Shown in pieces: positions 28,302-37,244 of a DNA stretch of 64,000 bases. The translations under genes were made by a program, and so were the position numbers. Within the stretch, counting starts at the first letter, position 1, and each line of letters starts with the position of its first letter. The stretch comes from Bog-473 sp963800725 (GTDB lineage: Bacteria; Actinomycetota; Acidimicrobiia; Acidimicrobiales; RAAP-2): the NCBI GenBank assembly GCA_963800725.1, contig CAWDCE010000017.1:124001-188000 (forward strand), written 5' to 3'. The notes beneath the pieces were generated by a model. The model was not told the DNA's origin and searched no databases. It saw nothing but the letters and a program-made list of their open reading frames with translations.

Positions 28302-29747
28302 TCAAGTCGTCGGTCGGGCCGCCCACGCCCCCGCCAGGCGGCCGAAAAGTGTGCTGTCACCAATGGAGAGCCCACTGGCGTACCCGAATGCGCAGACGCC
28401 GGCTGAGGTGCGCCCGGCTGCGAAGAGCCCGGGGATGGGATCTCCCCCGAGCCCGAGGACCTCTCCCGACACGGTCGTCTCCAAGCCCCCGAGCGTAAAG
28501 GGGGCATCGGGCGCGGGTCCGATCCGCACGTCGATCGCACCGAGGGGTGGGACCAAGGGTCGGACCCACTCGGCCCCTTTGTGGAAGAGCGGGTCGCTGT
28601 GGGTGGCGGCGTGCTGGTTGTAGAGCGCCACCGTTGCTTCCAAGGATCCGGGCGGAAGCCCGATCTCGCTCTCGAGCTGGGCGGGGGTCTCGCACACCCA
28701 ACTGGCGGCCAGGCCCATCCAGTTCACCTCGTAGGAGGCCTCGTCGAGGATCAGGTAGACCTCGCCGTCTTGGTGGTACAGAGCCGACTGGCCGACGCGC
28801 CCCATGTAGGTGTCCTCGTTGATGAAACGTTGCCCCTGTCCGTTCACCAATATCCCGTGAATCAAGGTGCGCGGCGGGGTGAGGGGAAGGGAGACCTCGC
28901 CCGCGTACATGTTGCGCACCGACGCCCCAAGTGCCTGGGCCATGCGGATGCCCCGACCGTCGTCGCCCTCGGTGCCCACCTTGAACGTGCCGCGGGCCAG
29001 TGGCGGACAGTGCTGGCGCAGCATGTCGTCGTTGAAGATGAAGCCTCCCGCGGTGAGGACCACCCCGCGCCGGGCCCGCAGCGACACCGTCTCGCCAAAG
29101 CGCTGGCCCTGCACCCCGACCACCGTGCCGTCGTGCACGATCAGGCGATCCACTCTGGTGTCAAAGGACGGCACCGCACCGGCGTCGAGTGCCGCCGACG
29201 CCAGGAGCTCCATGAGTAGCCACCCCGTCGAGCGTTTGGTCTTGGCCAGGTGGCCGCGCGGTGCCGGGGTGGCGATTTCGTTGAAGGGGTAGGCATCTTC
29301 GCCTCCCGAGTACACCAACCCCTCGGTGCCAGCCGGTGCCATCGAGGTCTCTGCATCGAAGGTCGGGTCGAAGGGGACCCCGCGTTGGACCAACCAGTCG
29401 AAGTGGCCGAGACTTTCGGCGCAATAGCGTGCGATCTTGGCCTCGTCGGGGTTCGGACCACAGGCCGCCATCATGTAGGCGAACATGTTCTCGGTGGAGT
29501 CGGAGTAGCCACAGGCCGTCTGAATCGGGGTCCCGCCCCCGAGATAGACGATGCCTTCGGCCAAGGCGGCGGCTCCGCCCGCGCCGCCGGTGCGTTCGGT
29601 GACCATGACCTCGGCGCCGGCCTCGGCCGCCGTGAATGCAGCGCAGGCGCCCGCGGCACCGAATCCCACCACCACGACGTCGGACTCGCCGTCCCACGAT
29701 TTGATGTCGCTGACATCACAGGGCGCCACATCGCTCGGCTCGATCAC
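28302..29747 (-). CDS. FAD-dependent oxidoreductase, ketosteroid dehydrogenase/fumarate reductase family
   Basis: 481 residues. The FAD-binding Rossmann motif is VVVVGFGAAGACAAFTAAEA near residue 20. The C-terminal FAD-binding segment is GLFAAGRTSAGVCAFGYASG, with GLSIGDSTLFGR. The domain (Pfam FAD_binding_2) is shared by 3-ketosteroid delta1-dehydrogenases, fumarate reductases and urocanate reductases. Overall layout is nearest to KstD-like actinobacterial proteins, but the catalytic tyrosines were not verified. The GTG at 29747 has GGGAG five bases upstream, better than the GTG at 29759. It is divergent from the APH-like kinase. Confidence 0.82.
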   Translation of the reverse strand: MIEPSDVAPCDVSDIKSWDGESDVVVVGFGAAGACAAFTAAEAGAEVMVTERTGGAGGAAALAEGIVYLGGGTPIQTACGYSDSTENMFAYMMAACGPNPDEAKIARYCAESLGHFDWLVQRGVPFDPTFDAETSMAPAGTEGLVYSGGEDAYPFNEIATPAPRGHLAKTKRSTGWLLMELLASAALDAGAVPSFDTRVDRLIVHDGTVVGVQGQRFGETVSLRARRGVVLTAGGFIFNDDMLRQHCPPLARGTFKVGTEGDDGRGIRMAQALGASVRNMYAGEVSLPLTPPRTLIHGILVNGQGQRFINEDTYMGRVGQSALYHQDGEVYLILDEASYEVNWMGLAASWVCETPAQLESEIGLPPGSLEATVALYNQHAATHSDPLFHKGAEWVRPLVPPLGAIDVRIGPAPDAPFTLGGLETTVSGEVLGLGGDPIPGLFAAGRTSAGVCAFGYASGLSIGDSTLFGRLAGAWAARPTT

Positions 29748-29831
29748 CTTTTCTCCCACTCTCCCTCTGGCGTTGTGGGCGGAGGGTAGTCGTGCGGCAG
29801 TCCTGAGCGCCCATCCTCTAGGTTCGACCCC

Positions 29832-30617
29832 ATGGCAGAGAGTGCCCGAGCGGTCTGGCTCGCCGAGGTGGCGCCCGAATGGACGGCCACGTTGGCGTAC
29901 CGGTTGGTGCCAGAGGTTGAGACCTGGAAGCTGACCCACGCCGACGGCCGCGTGCGTTTCGCCAAGATCAGCCCCGACGCGGCTTATCCGTCGCTGGTCG
30001 CCGAGGCCGAGCGCATGGTGTGGGCCGCACCCTATGTCCGCGTGCCCGTCGTTGTCTGCGTCGAGCATCGCGACGCCATGACCATCTTGGTCACCGAGGG
30101 CCTCGAAGGACGCGACGCCACAGACCCTGTGGTGCGCCAAGATCTGCCCGCCCTGGTTCGGGCGTTCGGCGAAGGGTTGGCGAACTTGCACGATGCGGTC
30201 GAAGAGCACTGGTGCCCCTTTCGCTTTGAAATCGATCGGGCCCTGGCCCACGTCGGGCGCCGGGTGGCCGACAACGCCATCTCCCCGGCCGGTTTCCACC
30301 CCGAACATCGTCACCTGAGCGCGTCAGCTGCGCTGGCCCAACTGGTGGCCACCGCGCCCGAGACCGAGGACCTCGTGGTGTGCCACGGCGACTACTGCCC
30401 CCCCAATGTGCTGCTCGTCGGGGGGCGGGTCACGAGCTATCTCGACCTCGGGGAATTAGGCGTGGCAGATCGTTGGTTCGACATCGCCGTCGGGGCGTGG
30501 AGCACCACTTGGAATTTCGGCGCAGCGTACGAATCACTCTTCTACGAGAGCTACGGCATCGAGCCCGATCCTGAGCGCATCGCGTTCTACCGGCTCTTGT
30601 GGGAGTGCGTTTCCTAG
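29832..30617 (+). CDS. Aminoglycoside phosphotransferase (APH) family kinase
   Basis: 261 residues, the size of APH(3')-type small-molecule kinases. The P-loop-like lysine is in VRFAKISPD, the catalytic loop is VVCHGDYCPPNVLL, and the metal-binding Asp in TSYLDLGELGVADRWFD. Chromosomal members phosphorylate antibiotics or ordinary metabolites; the role here is not known. A TAGGTT box lies seven bases before the ATG, suggesting a leaderless mRNA. The stop codon overlaps that of the convergent UDG gene. Confidence 0.83.
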   Translation: MAESARAVWLAEVAPEWTATLAYRLVPEVETWKLTHADGRVRFAKISPDAAYPSLVAEAERMVWAAPYVRVPVVVCVEHRDAMTILVTEGLEGRDATDPVVRQDLPALVRAFGEGLANLHDAVEEHWCPFRFEIDRALAHVGRRVADNAISPAGFHPEHRHLSASAALAQLVATAPETEDLVVCHGDYCPPNVLLVGGRVTSYLDLGELGVADRWFDIAVGAWSTTWNFGAAYESLFYESYGIEPDPERIAFYRLLWECVS

Positions 30618-31295
30618 GCGCCGAGCTGACGGGCCCGCGCGAACACGGCGTCGAACATCTCTTGGGTGAGCCGGCCGGTGAAGGTGTTCTGCTGGCTCGG
30701 ATGATACGAACACACCAGGTGTCGATCACCCGCCACCGCGTACTCGCGCAGATGCCCGAAGGCCGGTCGTGGACGAAGACCGAGGAGCGATGCGACGCTC
30801 TGGAAGGCGATCTGCCCCAACACCACGACCACAGCGCCATTCGCCCAAGAGTGCGAGCTCGCGCTCGAGGTAGGGAGCGCACGCCGCGCGTTCACCCGGG
30901 TCGGGCTTGTTGGCCGGCGGCGCGCAATGCACGGCCGCGGTGATGTAGGCACCACGCAAGGAGAGCCCGTCGTCGGCCGAGATGCTGGAAGGCTGATTGG
31001 CGTAGCCCGCCCGATGCAATGCCGCGAACAGCCAATCGCCCGAGCGGTCCCCGGTGAACATGCGCCCGGTGCGATTGGCGCCGTGCGCGGCGGGGGCCAG
31101 GCCGACAATGAGGAGCCGGGCCGCGGGGTCGCCGAATCCGGGCACGCCCTTGCCCCAATAGGTCTGGCCGGCATAGGAGGCACGGGGGTTGAGGGCAACC
31201 GATTCACGCCATTGGACGAGACGGGGGCAACGGGTGCAACCGGCGACCTCTCCCCGGAGGGCCACCAGCGAGTCCGCGGCCTGGTTTGGTGGCAC
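30614..31295 (-). CDS. Uracil-DNA glycosylase, family 5 (UdgB-like), frameshifted
   Basis: About 226 residues after repair. The N-terminal Fe-S Cys pair is in CTRCPRL. Motif A is VGLAPAAHGANRTG, where the alanine in place of Asp marks family 5 (UDGb). Motif B is CSYHPSQQNTF near the C-terminus. The frame breaks in LALLG; deleting one G of the GGG at 30846-30844 gives LALLANGAVVVVLGQIAF and joins the two halves. It removes uracil and other deaminated bases from DNA. The GTG at 31295 is divergent from the phosphatase gene with 25 bases between. Confidence 0.83.
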
Positions 31296-31320
31296 GTCAC
31301 AGAGCCTACGATGGCTCCCC

Positions 31321-32010
31321 GTGCCTGCATCCTCTCGATCTGCCCCGACTCGAACCAAGAAAACACCGCCCGCCGCCAAAGGCGTGGCACCGACCGTGGT
31401 GCTCTTGGTCCGCCACGGCACGACCCCGACCACCGGCAAGATGCTGCCGGGTCGGGCACCGGGGTTGCACCTCGCCGACAAGGGGCGGGCGCAAGCGTCG
31501 GTGGTGGCCGGACGCATCGCCGACATGGAGAAGAAACCAACTGCGGTGTACGCCTCACCCCTCGAACGCACCAGGGAAACCGCCGCGCCGATCGCCTCGG
31601 CCCTCGGGTTGCGGGTGCGCAACGCCCCGGGTCTGATCGAAGCCGATGTTGGTGAGTGGACCGAAAAGCCCTTGCGCCAGCTCTACAAGAAGAAGGAGTG
31701 GCCGACCGTCCAGCGCTGGCCGGTCGGGTTCCGCTTTCCCGGCGGCGAATCATTCGCCGAGATGTCAGTCAGATCGATGGATGCGGTGCTCGCACTGGTG
31801 ACTCAACATCGAGGAGAGACCATCGTCGCCGTGTCGCACGCCGACCCCATCAAGGCCGTGGTCGCGGCGGCCGCCGGGGTTCCGCTCGACCTCATGCCCC
31901 GACTCGTCGTCTCACCCTGCTCGGTTTCGGCCCTCCTCTTCACCAACACCGGGGTGGCCGTACTTTGTATCAACTCGACCGGTTCGCTCAGTGAGCTGGT
32001 GCTGTCGTGA
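31321..32010 (+). CDS. Histidine phosphatase, MSMEG_4193 family
   Basis: 229 residues. The phosphohistidine motif LLVRHGTTPTT, the Arg in SPLERTRETA and the second His in VAVSHADPIKA identify the branch-2-like histidine phosphatase fold. The ordering with DUF3090 and SCO1664 family genes matches the actinobacterial MSMEG_4193 locus. The natural substrate is unknown. It starts at a GTG with a Pro/Lys-rich tail and overlaps the next gene (GTGA at 32007-32010). Confidence 0.88.
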   Translation: MPASSRSAPTRTKKTPPAAKGVAPTVVLLVRHGTTPTTGKMLPGRAPGLHLADKGRAQASVVAGRIADMEKKPTAVYASPLERTRETAAPIASALGLRVRNAPGLIEADVGEWTEKPLRQLYKKKEWPTVQRWPVGFRFPGGESFAEMSVRSMDAVLALVTQHRGETIVAVSHADPIKAVVAAAAGVPLDLMPRLVVSPCSVSALLFTNTGVAVLCINSTGSLSELVLS

Positions 32011-32534
32011 GCGACGAGGTCGACTACGACGCGCCCGACCATTGCACGGTCGGGGTCATTGGCGAGGTGGGCCACCGACTCTTCTTGTTCTACGTCCGCC
32101 AGGGCATTACCGAGACCACCGTCAAGGTCGAAAAACAACAAGTCTCCGTGCTCGCCAGTTATCTCGGTCGCATCGTCAAGGAACTCGGACGCCCCGGCCA
32201 TCTCCCCGACGACCTCACCTATTACGGGAGCGAGGATCCCGAGTGGGTCGTCGGGACGATCGGGGTCTCCTATGACGAGGAGATCGATCGGGTCGTCATC
32301 GTGCTCGAAGAGGTCGGTGCGATCGATGACGAGGACGAAGCAGTCATCGACGAGGACGCGAGCGGCCACGTGCTGCGGATCGCCCTGACCCGCGAGCAGG
32401 CTGCGGCCTTCGCCATCCATGCCACCCGGTTGGTTGAAGCCGGCCGGCCGCCTTGCCCGTTGTGCGGCCTGCCGCTCGATCCGGCCGGTCATGACTGCCC
32501 GAGAACCAATGGGCATCGTCCACCCGTCACCTGA
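32007..32534 (+). CDS. DUF3090 family protein
   Basis: 175 residues, the usual length. It contains YVRQGITETTVKVEKQQV, the YDEEIDRVVIVLEE acidic segment and a C-terminal treble-clef-like motif CPLCGLPLDPAGHDC that probably binds zinc. The family is restricted to actinobacteria and relatives and is always near the phosphatase and SCO1664 genes. The function is unknown. It is translationally coupled to both neighbours (overlap upstream, six-base gap downstream). Confidence 0.9.
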   Translation: MSDEVDYDAPDHCTVGVIGEVGHRLFLFYVRQGITETTVKVEKQQVSVLASYLGRIVKELGRPGHLPDDLTYYGSEDPEWVVGTIGVSYDEEIDRVVIVLEEVGAIDDEDEAVIDEDASGHVLRIALTREQAAAFAIHATRLVEAGRPPCPLCGLPLDPAGHDCPRTNGHRPPVT

Positions 32535-32540
32535 TCGCCA

Positions 32541-33251
32541 ATGAGCGACGGGTGCGTGGCGCGGATCCTCATCGACGGAGAGATGGAAGTGCACGGACGC
32601 ATCGCCGGGAGCTCTAACGCCACGCTGCTCGTGACGTGCCGTCTCGGTGATGACGAGCTCATGGCGGTCTACAAGCCGACCAAGGGCGAGCGGCCTTTGT
32701 GGGACTTCCCCGGCGGCCTGTATCGGCGCGAAGTCGGCGCCTACGTGTTTTCCGAAGCGCTCGGCTGGGGTCTGGTCCCCGAAACTGTCGAGCGCACAGA
32801 GGCCCCGTTCGGGCCCGGGTCGGTCCAGCGCTACGTGCCTGAAGACGGGCAATCGCACTACTTCACCTTGCGCGACGACCCCGCGTGGCACCCGACCTTG
32901 ATGCGCCTGTGCGCGTTCGACGTGGCTACCAACAACGCGGATCGCAAGAGCGGCCACGTGCTCTTGGCCGAAGATCGGCTGTGGGCCATCGACAACGGCT
33001 TGTGCTTCAACGAGGACGACAAGCTGCGGACAGTGATCTGGGACTTCGGTGGCGCACCGATCGACCCCGAGGACCTGAGCGCGCTCTCCCGCTACGCCGA
33101 GTCGGGTCCCCCACCTGAATTCCGCGAGCTTCTCACCCCGTCGGAGCTCGAGGCGCTCGACCAGCGGGTGCGATGGCTCCTCAAGCACCGAGCGCTGCCC
33201 GAACTCGACGACGACGGGGGATGGCCGCCCTACCCGTGGCCCTTGGTGTGA
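32541..33251 (+). CDS. SCO1664 family PI3/PI4-kinase-like protein
   Basis: 236 residues. Distant similarity to phosphatidylinositol 3- and 4-kinase catalytic cores is visible: a lysine strand (LMAVYKPTKGERPLWDFPGG), a catalytic segment (FDVATNNADRKSGHVLL) and the metal-binding IDNGLCFNEDD. It forms the third gene of the conserved phosphatase/DUF3090/SCO1664 trio. In other actinobacteria mshC often follows; here it is replaced by an unrelated secreted protein. The substrate is unknown. Confidence 0.88.
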   Translation: MSDGCVARILIDGEMEVHGRIAGSSNATLLVTCRLGDDELMAVYKPTKGERPLWDFPGGLYRREVGAYVFSEALGWGLVPETVERTEAPFGPGSVQRYVPEDGQSHYFTLRDDPAWHPTLMRLCAFDVATNNADRKSGHVLLAEDRLWAIDNGLCFNEDDKLRTVIWDFGGAPIDPEDLSALSRYAESGPPPEFRELLTPSELEALDQRVRWLLKHRALPELDDDGGWPPYPWPLV

Positions 33252-33303
33252 GCCGCACCCCGGCGCCGCGGCCACCGATTGTTCGGACGAGCCGGGGTGG
33301 CCC

Positions 33304-34806
33304 ATGACCCCTCGCACCAAATGGACGAGGGCCGCCCTGTTCGTCGGGTTCGCGATGACGGTGGCGGGCATGTGGGGCGGCCCGGCCGCAGCGACAAGCG
33401 CATCGTTGGCCCAGGTGTCGCCGACCACGACGGCGCCAACACAGCGGTCATCGACGCAGCCGTCATCGACGCAGCCGACGTCGAGCCCGACCACGACGAC
33501 CGTCGGGGCCACAGCGAACACCTCGGGTTGGACCACCTATCACGCCAACGCCGCCCGCACGGGTGCCCTGAGTGTCCCCGGCTCGGGCGGCCAGCTCCGC
33601 CCGGCTTGGACGCGACGCCTCGGTGGTGCCGTCTATGGGCAACCACTCATTTTCGGCACCACGGTGTTCGCGGCCACGGAGAACAACCGGGTCGTCGCTC
33701 TCAACGCGAGTACCGGAAGGCTGAAGTGGTCCAGGTCGATCGGGCCGCCGCTCACCAACGTCGACAGTGTGGCCGGGTGCGGCGACATCGACCCGCTCGG
33801 CATCACCAGTACCCCGGTGATCGACACCGCGACGGGCACGCTTTACGTCGTTGGGGAGGTGAGCGCCCCCGGCGGCGTGGTGCACCACCGGCTCTTTGGA
33901 TTCAACGTCGCCACCGGGGCGGTGACCCGCTCGCTGGACGTCGACCCTGCGTTTCCATCGGGCAACAGCGCGGTCACCTTGCTCCAACGCGCCGCCCTGG
34001 CCCTCGGCAACGGGCGCATCTACATCGGCTTCGGCGGCAACTACGGCGATTGCGGCACCTATCACGGTTGGTTGGTTTCGGTGAATGAAACCGGACCGAG
34101 TGACAAGGCCTCCTTCGAAGTGGCAACAGACGGAGAAGGTGGGGCCATTTGGCAGGGCGGCGGTGCGCCCGCCCTCGACGCCGCCGGCGACATCTACGTC
34201 ACGACCGGTAACGCCAACCCTGACCCCCCACAAGGTGGTCCCGACCCCAAACACTTCACCGAGAGCGTGATCAAGCTCTCGCCGACGCTGGTCCCGCTGG
34301 CCTCATTCAAGGACAAGGTCGCCGGTGGGGACGAGGACCTCTCGACCACCAATCCCGTGCTCGTAAACAAGGGCGATCTCTTCGCGGTTGGCAAGACCGA
34401 CATTGGCTATGTCCTCACCCAATCCCACCTCGCCGAGGTGGCCGCTATCAAGGGCGTGTGCGGGAGCGATCCCGATGGCGGCCCGGCCTATGACGCGCTG
34501 ACCAATCGCATCTTCGTGCCCTGCCGCGATGGGGGGATCCAAGTGGTCAACCTCGGAAACGACACGCTCGGTCCCCGGATCAGCGGGGCGAACAGCGGCC
34601 CGATTCTCGTCGGTGCCACCCTGATAGCTGCGCAGTACCCGGCGGGAACGTTGACGCTCTACGACGCGGCGAGCACCAAGACGGTCCAGCGCATCGAGAT
34701 CGGATCGTCGGTGCCGACATTCGCCACGCCGAGCGCCACATCGGGCTCGGTCTTCATTGGTACCACCGACGGGGTGGCCGCATTCCGACGCGCCAAGGCG
34801 GGCTGA
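33304..34806 (+). CDS. Secreted PQQ-type beta-propeller protein
   Basis: 500 residues. A signal peptide (FVGFAMTVAGMWGGPAAATS) is followed by a Ser/Thr/Pro linker and a quinoprotein-like beta-propeller with repeated blades. Examples are RPAWTRRLGGAVYGQPLIFG, AATENNRVVALNASTGRLKW and YVTTGNANPDPPQGGPD. Such propellers may bind PQQ or act as scaffolds; the dehydrogenase ligands were not recognised, so the cofactor is doubtful. It stands alone between the SCO1664 gene and the RidA fusion. Confidence 0.75.
   Translation: MTPRTKWTRAALFVGFAMTVAGMWGGPAAATSASLAQVSPTTTAPTQRSSTQPSSTQPTSSPTTTTVGATANTSGWTTYHANAARTGALSVPGSGGQLRPAWTRRLGGAVYGQPLIFGTTVFAATENNRVVALNASTGRLKWSRSIGPPLTNVDSVAGCGDIDPLGITSTPVIDTATGTLYVVGEVSAPGGVVHHRLFGFNVATGAVTRSLDVDPAFPSGNSAVTLLQRAALALGNGRIYIGFGGNYGDCGTYHGWLVSVNETGPSDKASFEVATDGEGGAIWQGGGAPALDAAGDIYVTTGNANPDPPQGGPDPKHFTESVIKLSPTLVPLASFKDKVAGGDEDLSTTNPVLVNKGDLFAVGKTDIGYVLTQSHLAEVAAIKGVCGSDPDGGPAYDALTNRIFVPCRDGGIQVVNLGNDTLGPRISGANSGPILVGATLIAAQYPAGTLTLYDAASTKTVQRIEIGSSVPTFATPSATSGSVFIGTTDGVAAFRRAKAG
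33448..33477 (+). repeat. Two tandem copies of a 15-base unit
   Basis: TCATCGACGCAGCCG occurs twice in direct succession inside the linker of the propeller protein. Each copy codes the five-residue unit SSTQP. A third partial copy follows. This is slippage-prone linker DNA. Confidence 0.6.
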
Positions 34807-34850
34807 TCCTCATAGATGAGGCGACCAGGATGTATCGCCCACGTCGGTGA

Positions 34851-35921
34851 TCAAGGGCCCGGCAAAGCCGCAATTGCCTCGATCTCGACCAGCTGGTGCG
34901 TGTAGCCGAGCACCGATACCCCAACCAGCGTGCTCGGTGGCCGCAACGGGGCCAGTGACTCCTCGATGACCTTCCACACGCTCATGAGGTCGTCATGGTC
35001 GCCCACCACGTAGATCGTGGTCTTGACCAGATGTTCTAGACGGGCCCCACGCTCATCGAGCGCGAGCACCAGATTGGTGAAGGCCACCTTGGCTTGCGCA
35101 CCGTGGTCGCCTGGTGCCACAACCGCACCGCTGGCATCGAGCGGGCATGCCCCGGCCGTCAAAACCAATGAGCCGGTGGCCACGACAGCGGAGTGGTCAT
35201 AGGGCGCCGCGGCAAGGGTCGGGGGTGCACCGACGCCGAGGGCACCCCCAACGCCGTCGCCGCGCACCGGTGCGGGCGAGGACCCGACAAGCGTCGTCGA
35301 CATCGGCGTCGTGACATGAGGGGAGCGATCCCCCGGACCCTCTGACCCGACGGCTGGGCGACGCCGGCGTATGACCACCATCGCGAGTGTCACCGCCGCT
35401 ACCAGAACGAGGAGAACCACCGGCAGCACGAACACGGTCGCCGACGAGTGCTCCGCGTCGACGGCGTGCACCGTATTGAGCAGCGCGGGGTCGCTCGGGA
35501 CCATGATGACCTGCAGCTGCGTCCCGTTCGGATAGAAGGTCGCTCCGGGCAAGGCCTCGTTGTAGCTGCGACCATGCACGGTGACATTGCCCCGACACTG
35601 ATACCCCGCCAAATTGCTGCCGCTCCCACCGAGCAGAGCGAGGCACGACGACACCGTCAAGGTGGTCTTTACCCCCTGATCGTGCAGTTCGGAGACCTGG
35701 GAATTGCGATGTACGCCCGCCACAATGAGCACTACGGAAAAGATCGTCACCCCGAGGAGACATACCGCAACGAGCGCCCGGCCGATCCGCCGGCCGTCCA
35801 CGTGTCCGACGCTCGGGCCGCGCAACGTCGAGACGGGCTGGTCGCCGGCGTCGCTTGCACCATTGGCGCTGTGCCCACGTAGGGGGGTCCCGAGTCGCGT
35901 CGTCGTGTCCTCTCCGGTCAT
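34851..35921 (-). CDS. Membrane protein fused to a RidA/YjgF domain
   Basis: About 356 residues. The N-terminal part has two transmembrane helices (VAVCLLGVTIFSVVLIVAG and VFVLPVVLLVLVAAVTLAMV) enclosing an extracytoplasmic domain with Cys residues, like DUF3592 proteins. The C-terminal 130 residues are a RidA/Rid-family domain (VVATGSLVLTAGACPLDASG, VKTTIYVVGDHDDL). RidA proteins are usually free trimers that remove reactive enamines, so anchoring to a membrane domain is unusual. The key Arg of enamine deaminase RidA is not seen, so it may belong to a non-archetypal Rid group. The ATG at 35921 is preferred over a TTG at 35978. Confidence 0.7.
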   Translation of the reverse strand: MTGEDTTTRLGTPLRGHSANGASDAGDQPVSTLRGPSVGHVDGRRIGRALVAVCLLGVTIFSVVLIVAGVHRNSQVSELHDQGVKTTLTVSSCLALLGGSGSNLAGYQCRGNVTVHGRSYNEALPGATFYPNGTQLQVIMVPSDPALLNTVHAVDAEHSSATVFVLPVVLLVLVAAVTLAMVVIRRRRPAVGSEGPGDRSPHVTTPMSTTLVGSSPAPVRGDGVGGALGVGAPPTLAAAPYDHSAVVATGSLVLTAGACPLDASGAVVAPGDHGAQAKVAFTNLVLALDERGARLEHLVKTTIYVVGDHDDLMSVWKVIEESLAPLRPPSTLVGVSVLGYTHQLVEIEAIAALPGP

Positions 35922-35987
35922 CACCCAACCATCCCTCAGCTCCCGGTGCGCCCGCCACTCGATCTGGCGCGTACCCAAGTGATGAGG

Positions 35988-36209
35988 TCAGTGCTGCAAT
36001 CCAGGCATCCGGCTGATCGAGACGAGATCCACCTCCATGTCCGCAAGGGTGATCAGGGCGTCGTGAAGGCGGGCCTGATCGGGCATGTGGCCAACTAGAT
36101 GGCTCTGCCCGCGGGTGAATCCGACAAAGGTGAATCCGCTCAGGGCGGTGATGGCGGCCGGCGAGATCCTCCCGTCGATCACGATTTCAAAGTCGTCCCG
36201 GCCGCTCAC
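35988..36209 (-). CDS. Small conserved-looking protein
   Basis: About 73 residues from the GTG at 36209; the frame is open to 36323. The core GRDDFEIVIDGRISPAAITA followed by HLVGHMPDQARLHDALITLA looks like the small actinobacterial alpha/beta proteins that accompany enzymes as stand-alone domains. Function unknown. It lies 66 bases upstream of the RidA fusion gene on the same strand and may be co-transcribed. Confidence 0.55.
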   Translation of the reverse strand: MSGRDDFEIVIDGRISPAAITALSGFTFVGFTRGQSHLVGHMPDQARLHDALITLADMEVDLVSISRMPGLQH

Positions 36210-36629
36210 CGACGAACCGCCGATGTGTCTGAGGCGCGGGGGAAACGAGGGGGCCCGGCGCCCGCCATTGGCCGCCGCGGGAGCCCCGAGAGCGGGGGCA
36301 AGCCATACAACTCGAATGGGCAATACTCATTGCAGGAACGGGGCAACATCGTGGTGCACATCGCAAACGGGCCCGAGCCAGTGTAGGCAGATGCTGCCGG
36401 GTTGGGGCAGCGAGAGTCCGGGCGTAGGCGCACCGTCCGGCACCATCGAAGCTAGCACCGGCACCGGCAAATCGACGACAGCGTGCAGGCACGCCAGGCC
36501 GGCGGCGGGAGTTGATGCGTCCGTGCCCGCGGCGACATCGGCTACCTTCCTCACATTGACCCCAGTGCCGGTGCCTGACTCAGTCCCCTTGAGCTGCGCA
36601 GACGGCGCCCGGACCGGAGGCAACCATTC
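36210..36629. other. 420-base divergent intergenic region
   Basis: It separates the minus-strand small gene from DedA. The only clear signal is GGAGG at 36616-36620 for DedA. A minus-strand frame here has a Thr/Pro/Ala composition without homology-like features, and I do not accept it as a gene. Confidence 0.45.
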
Positions 36630-37244
36630 GTGGAGCATTTTCTTGAGACATGGGGCTACCTCGCCGTTTTCGTCCTCAGCTTCATCTCATCGATGGGCCT
36701 GCCGGTCGGCGCCGAGGTGGCGATCATCTACGGCGGGGTGCTGGCCAGCGGCCAGATCCCCAACGAACCCCACCATCTCAACCTCGTGGTGGTCATAGTG
36801 CTCGCCACCCTCGCCGAGGTCCTCGGCTCAATAGCCGGCTACCTGATCGGCTATTTCGGTGGCCGAACCCTGGTCGACCGGTTCGGCAAATACGTGTTGT
36901 TGACCCACAAGGACCTCGATCGGGCCGAAGCGTGGTTCGCCCGCCGGGGTGAGCCGGTGGTGCTCTTCGGGCGGTTCATCCCGCTGTTGCGCTCTTTCGT
37001 GTCCTTTGCCGCGGGACTGGGCGAGATGGCGTTCGCCAAGTTCACCCTCTTCACCGTCATTGGGTGTGCCATCTGGTGCACGGCGTTGACCTTGGTCGGT
37101 TACAGCCTGGGTTCGAGCTACAGCCACGTCCTCAAGGCCTTCAGCTACGCCGGCTACGTCCTCGGCGCACTGTTCGTCATCGCGGTGGTCGTCCTCTTCG
37201 TGCACCGCCTGCGTGTCGTGCGTGAGGAGCGCAACGCCGGCTGA
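36630..37244 (+). CDS. DedA family membrane protein
   Basis: 204 residues, the usual length. Features are SSMGLPVGAEVAIIYGGVLA near the N-terminus, GYLIGYFGGRTLVDRFG, and the conserved GRFIPLLRSFVSFAAGLGEM, all typical of DedA/VTT-domain proteins. These half-helical membrane proteins act in undecaprenyl-phosphate or phospholipid flipping and membrane-potential maintenance. The GTG at 36630 has GGAGG nine bases upstream. It converges with the SGNH hydrolase gene, whose reading frame overlaps its end. Confidence 0.92.
   Translation: MEHFLETWGYLAVFVLSFISSMGLPVGAEVAIIYGGVLASGQIPNEPHHLNLVVVIVLATLAEVLGSIAGYLIGYFGGRTLVDRFGKYVLLTHKDLDRAEAWFARRGEPVVLFGRFIPLLRSFVSFAAGLGEMAFAKFTLFTVIGCAIWCTALTLVGYSLGSSYSHVLKAFSYAGYVLGALFVIAVVVLFVHRLRVVREERNAG

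Noticed and set aside
33448..33477. Short tandem repeat considered as a CRISPR-like element
   Set aside because: The units are 15 bases with no spacers and encode a protein linker.
36327..36638. Minus-strand frame of 103 codons
   Set aside because: Its ATG overlaps the dedA start. The Thr/Pro/Ala composition has no fold-like pattern.
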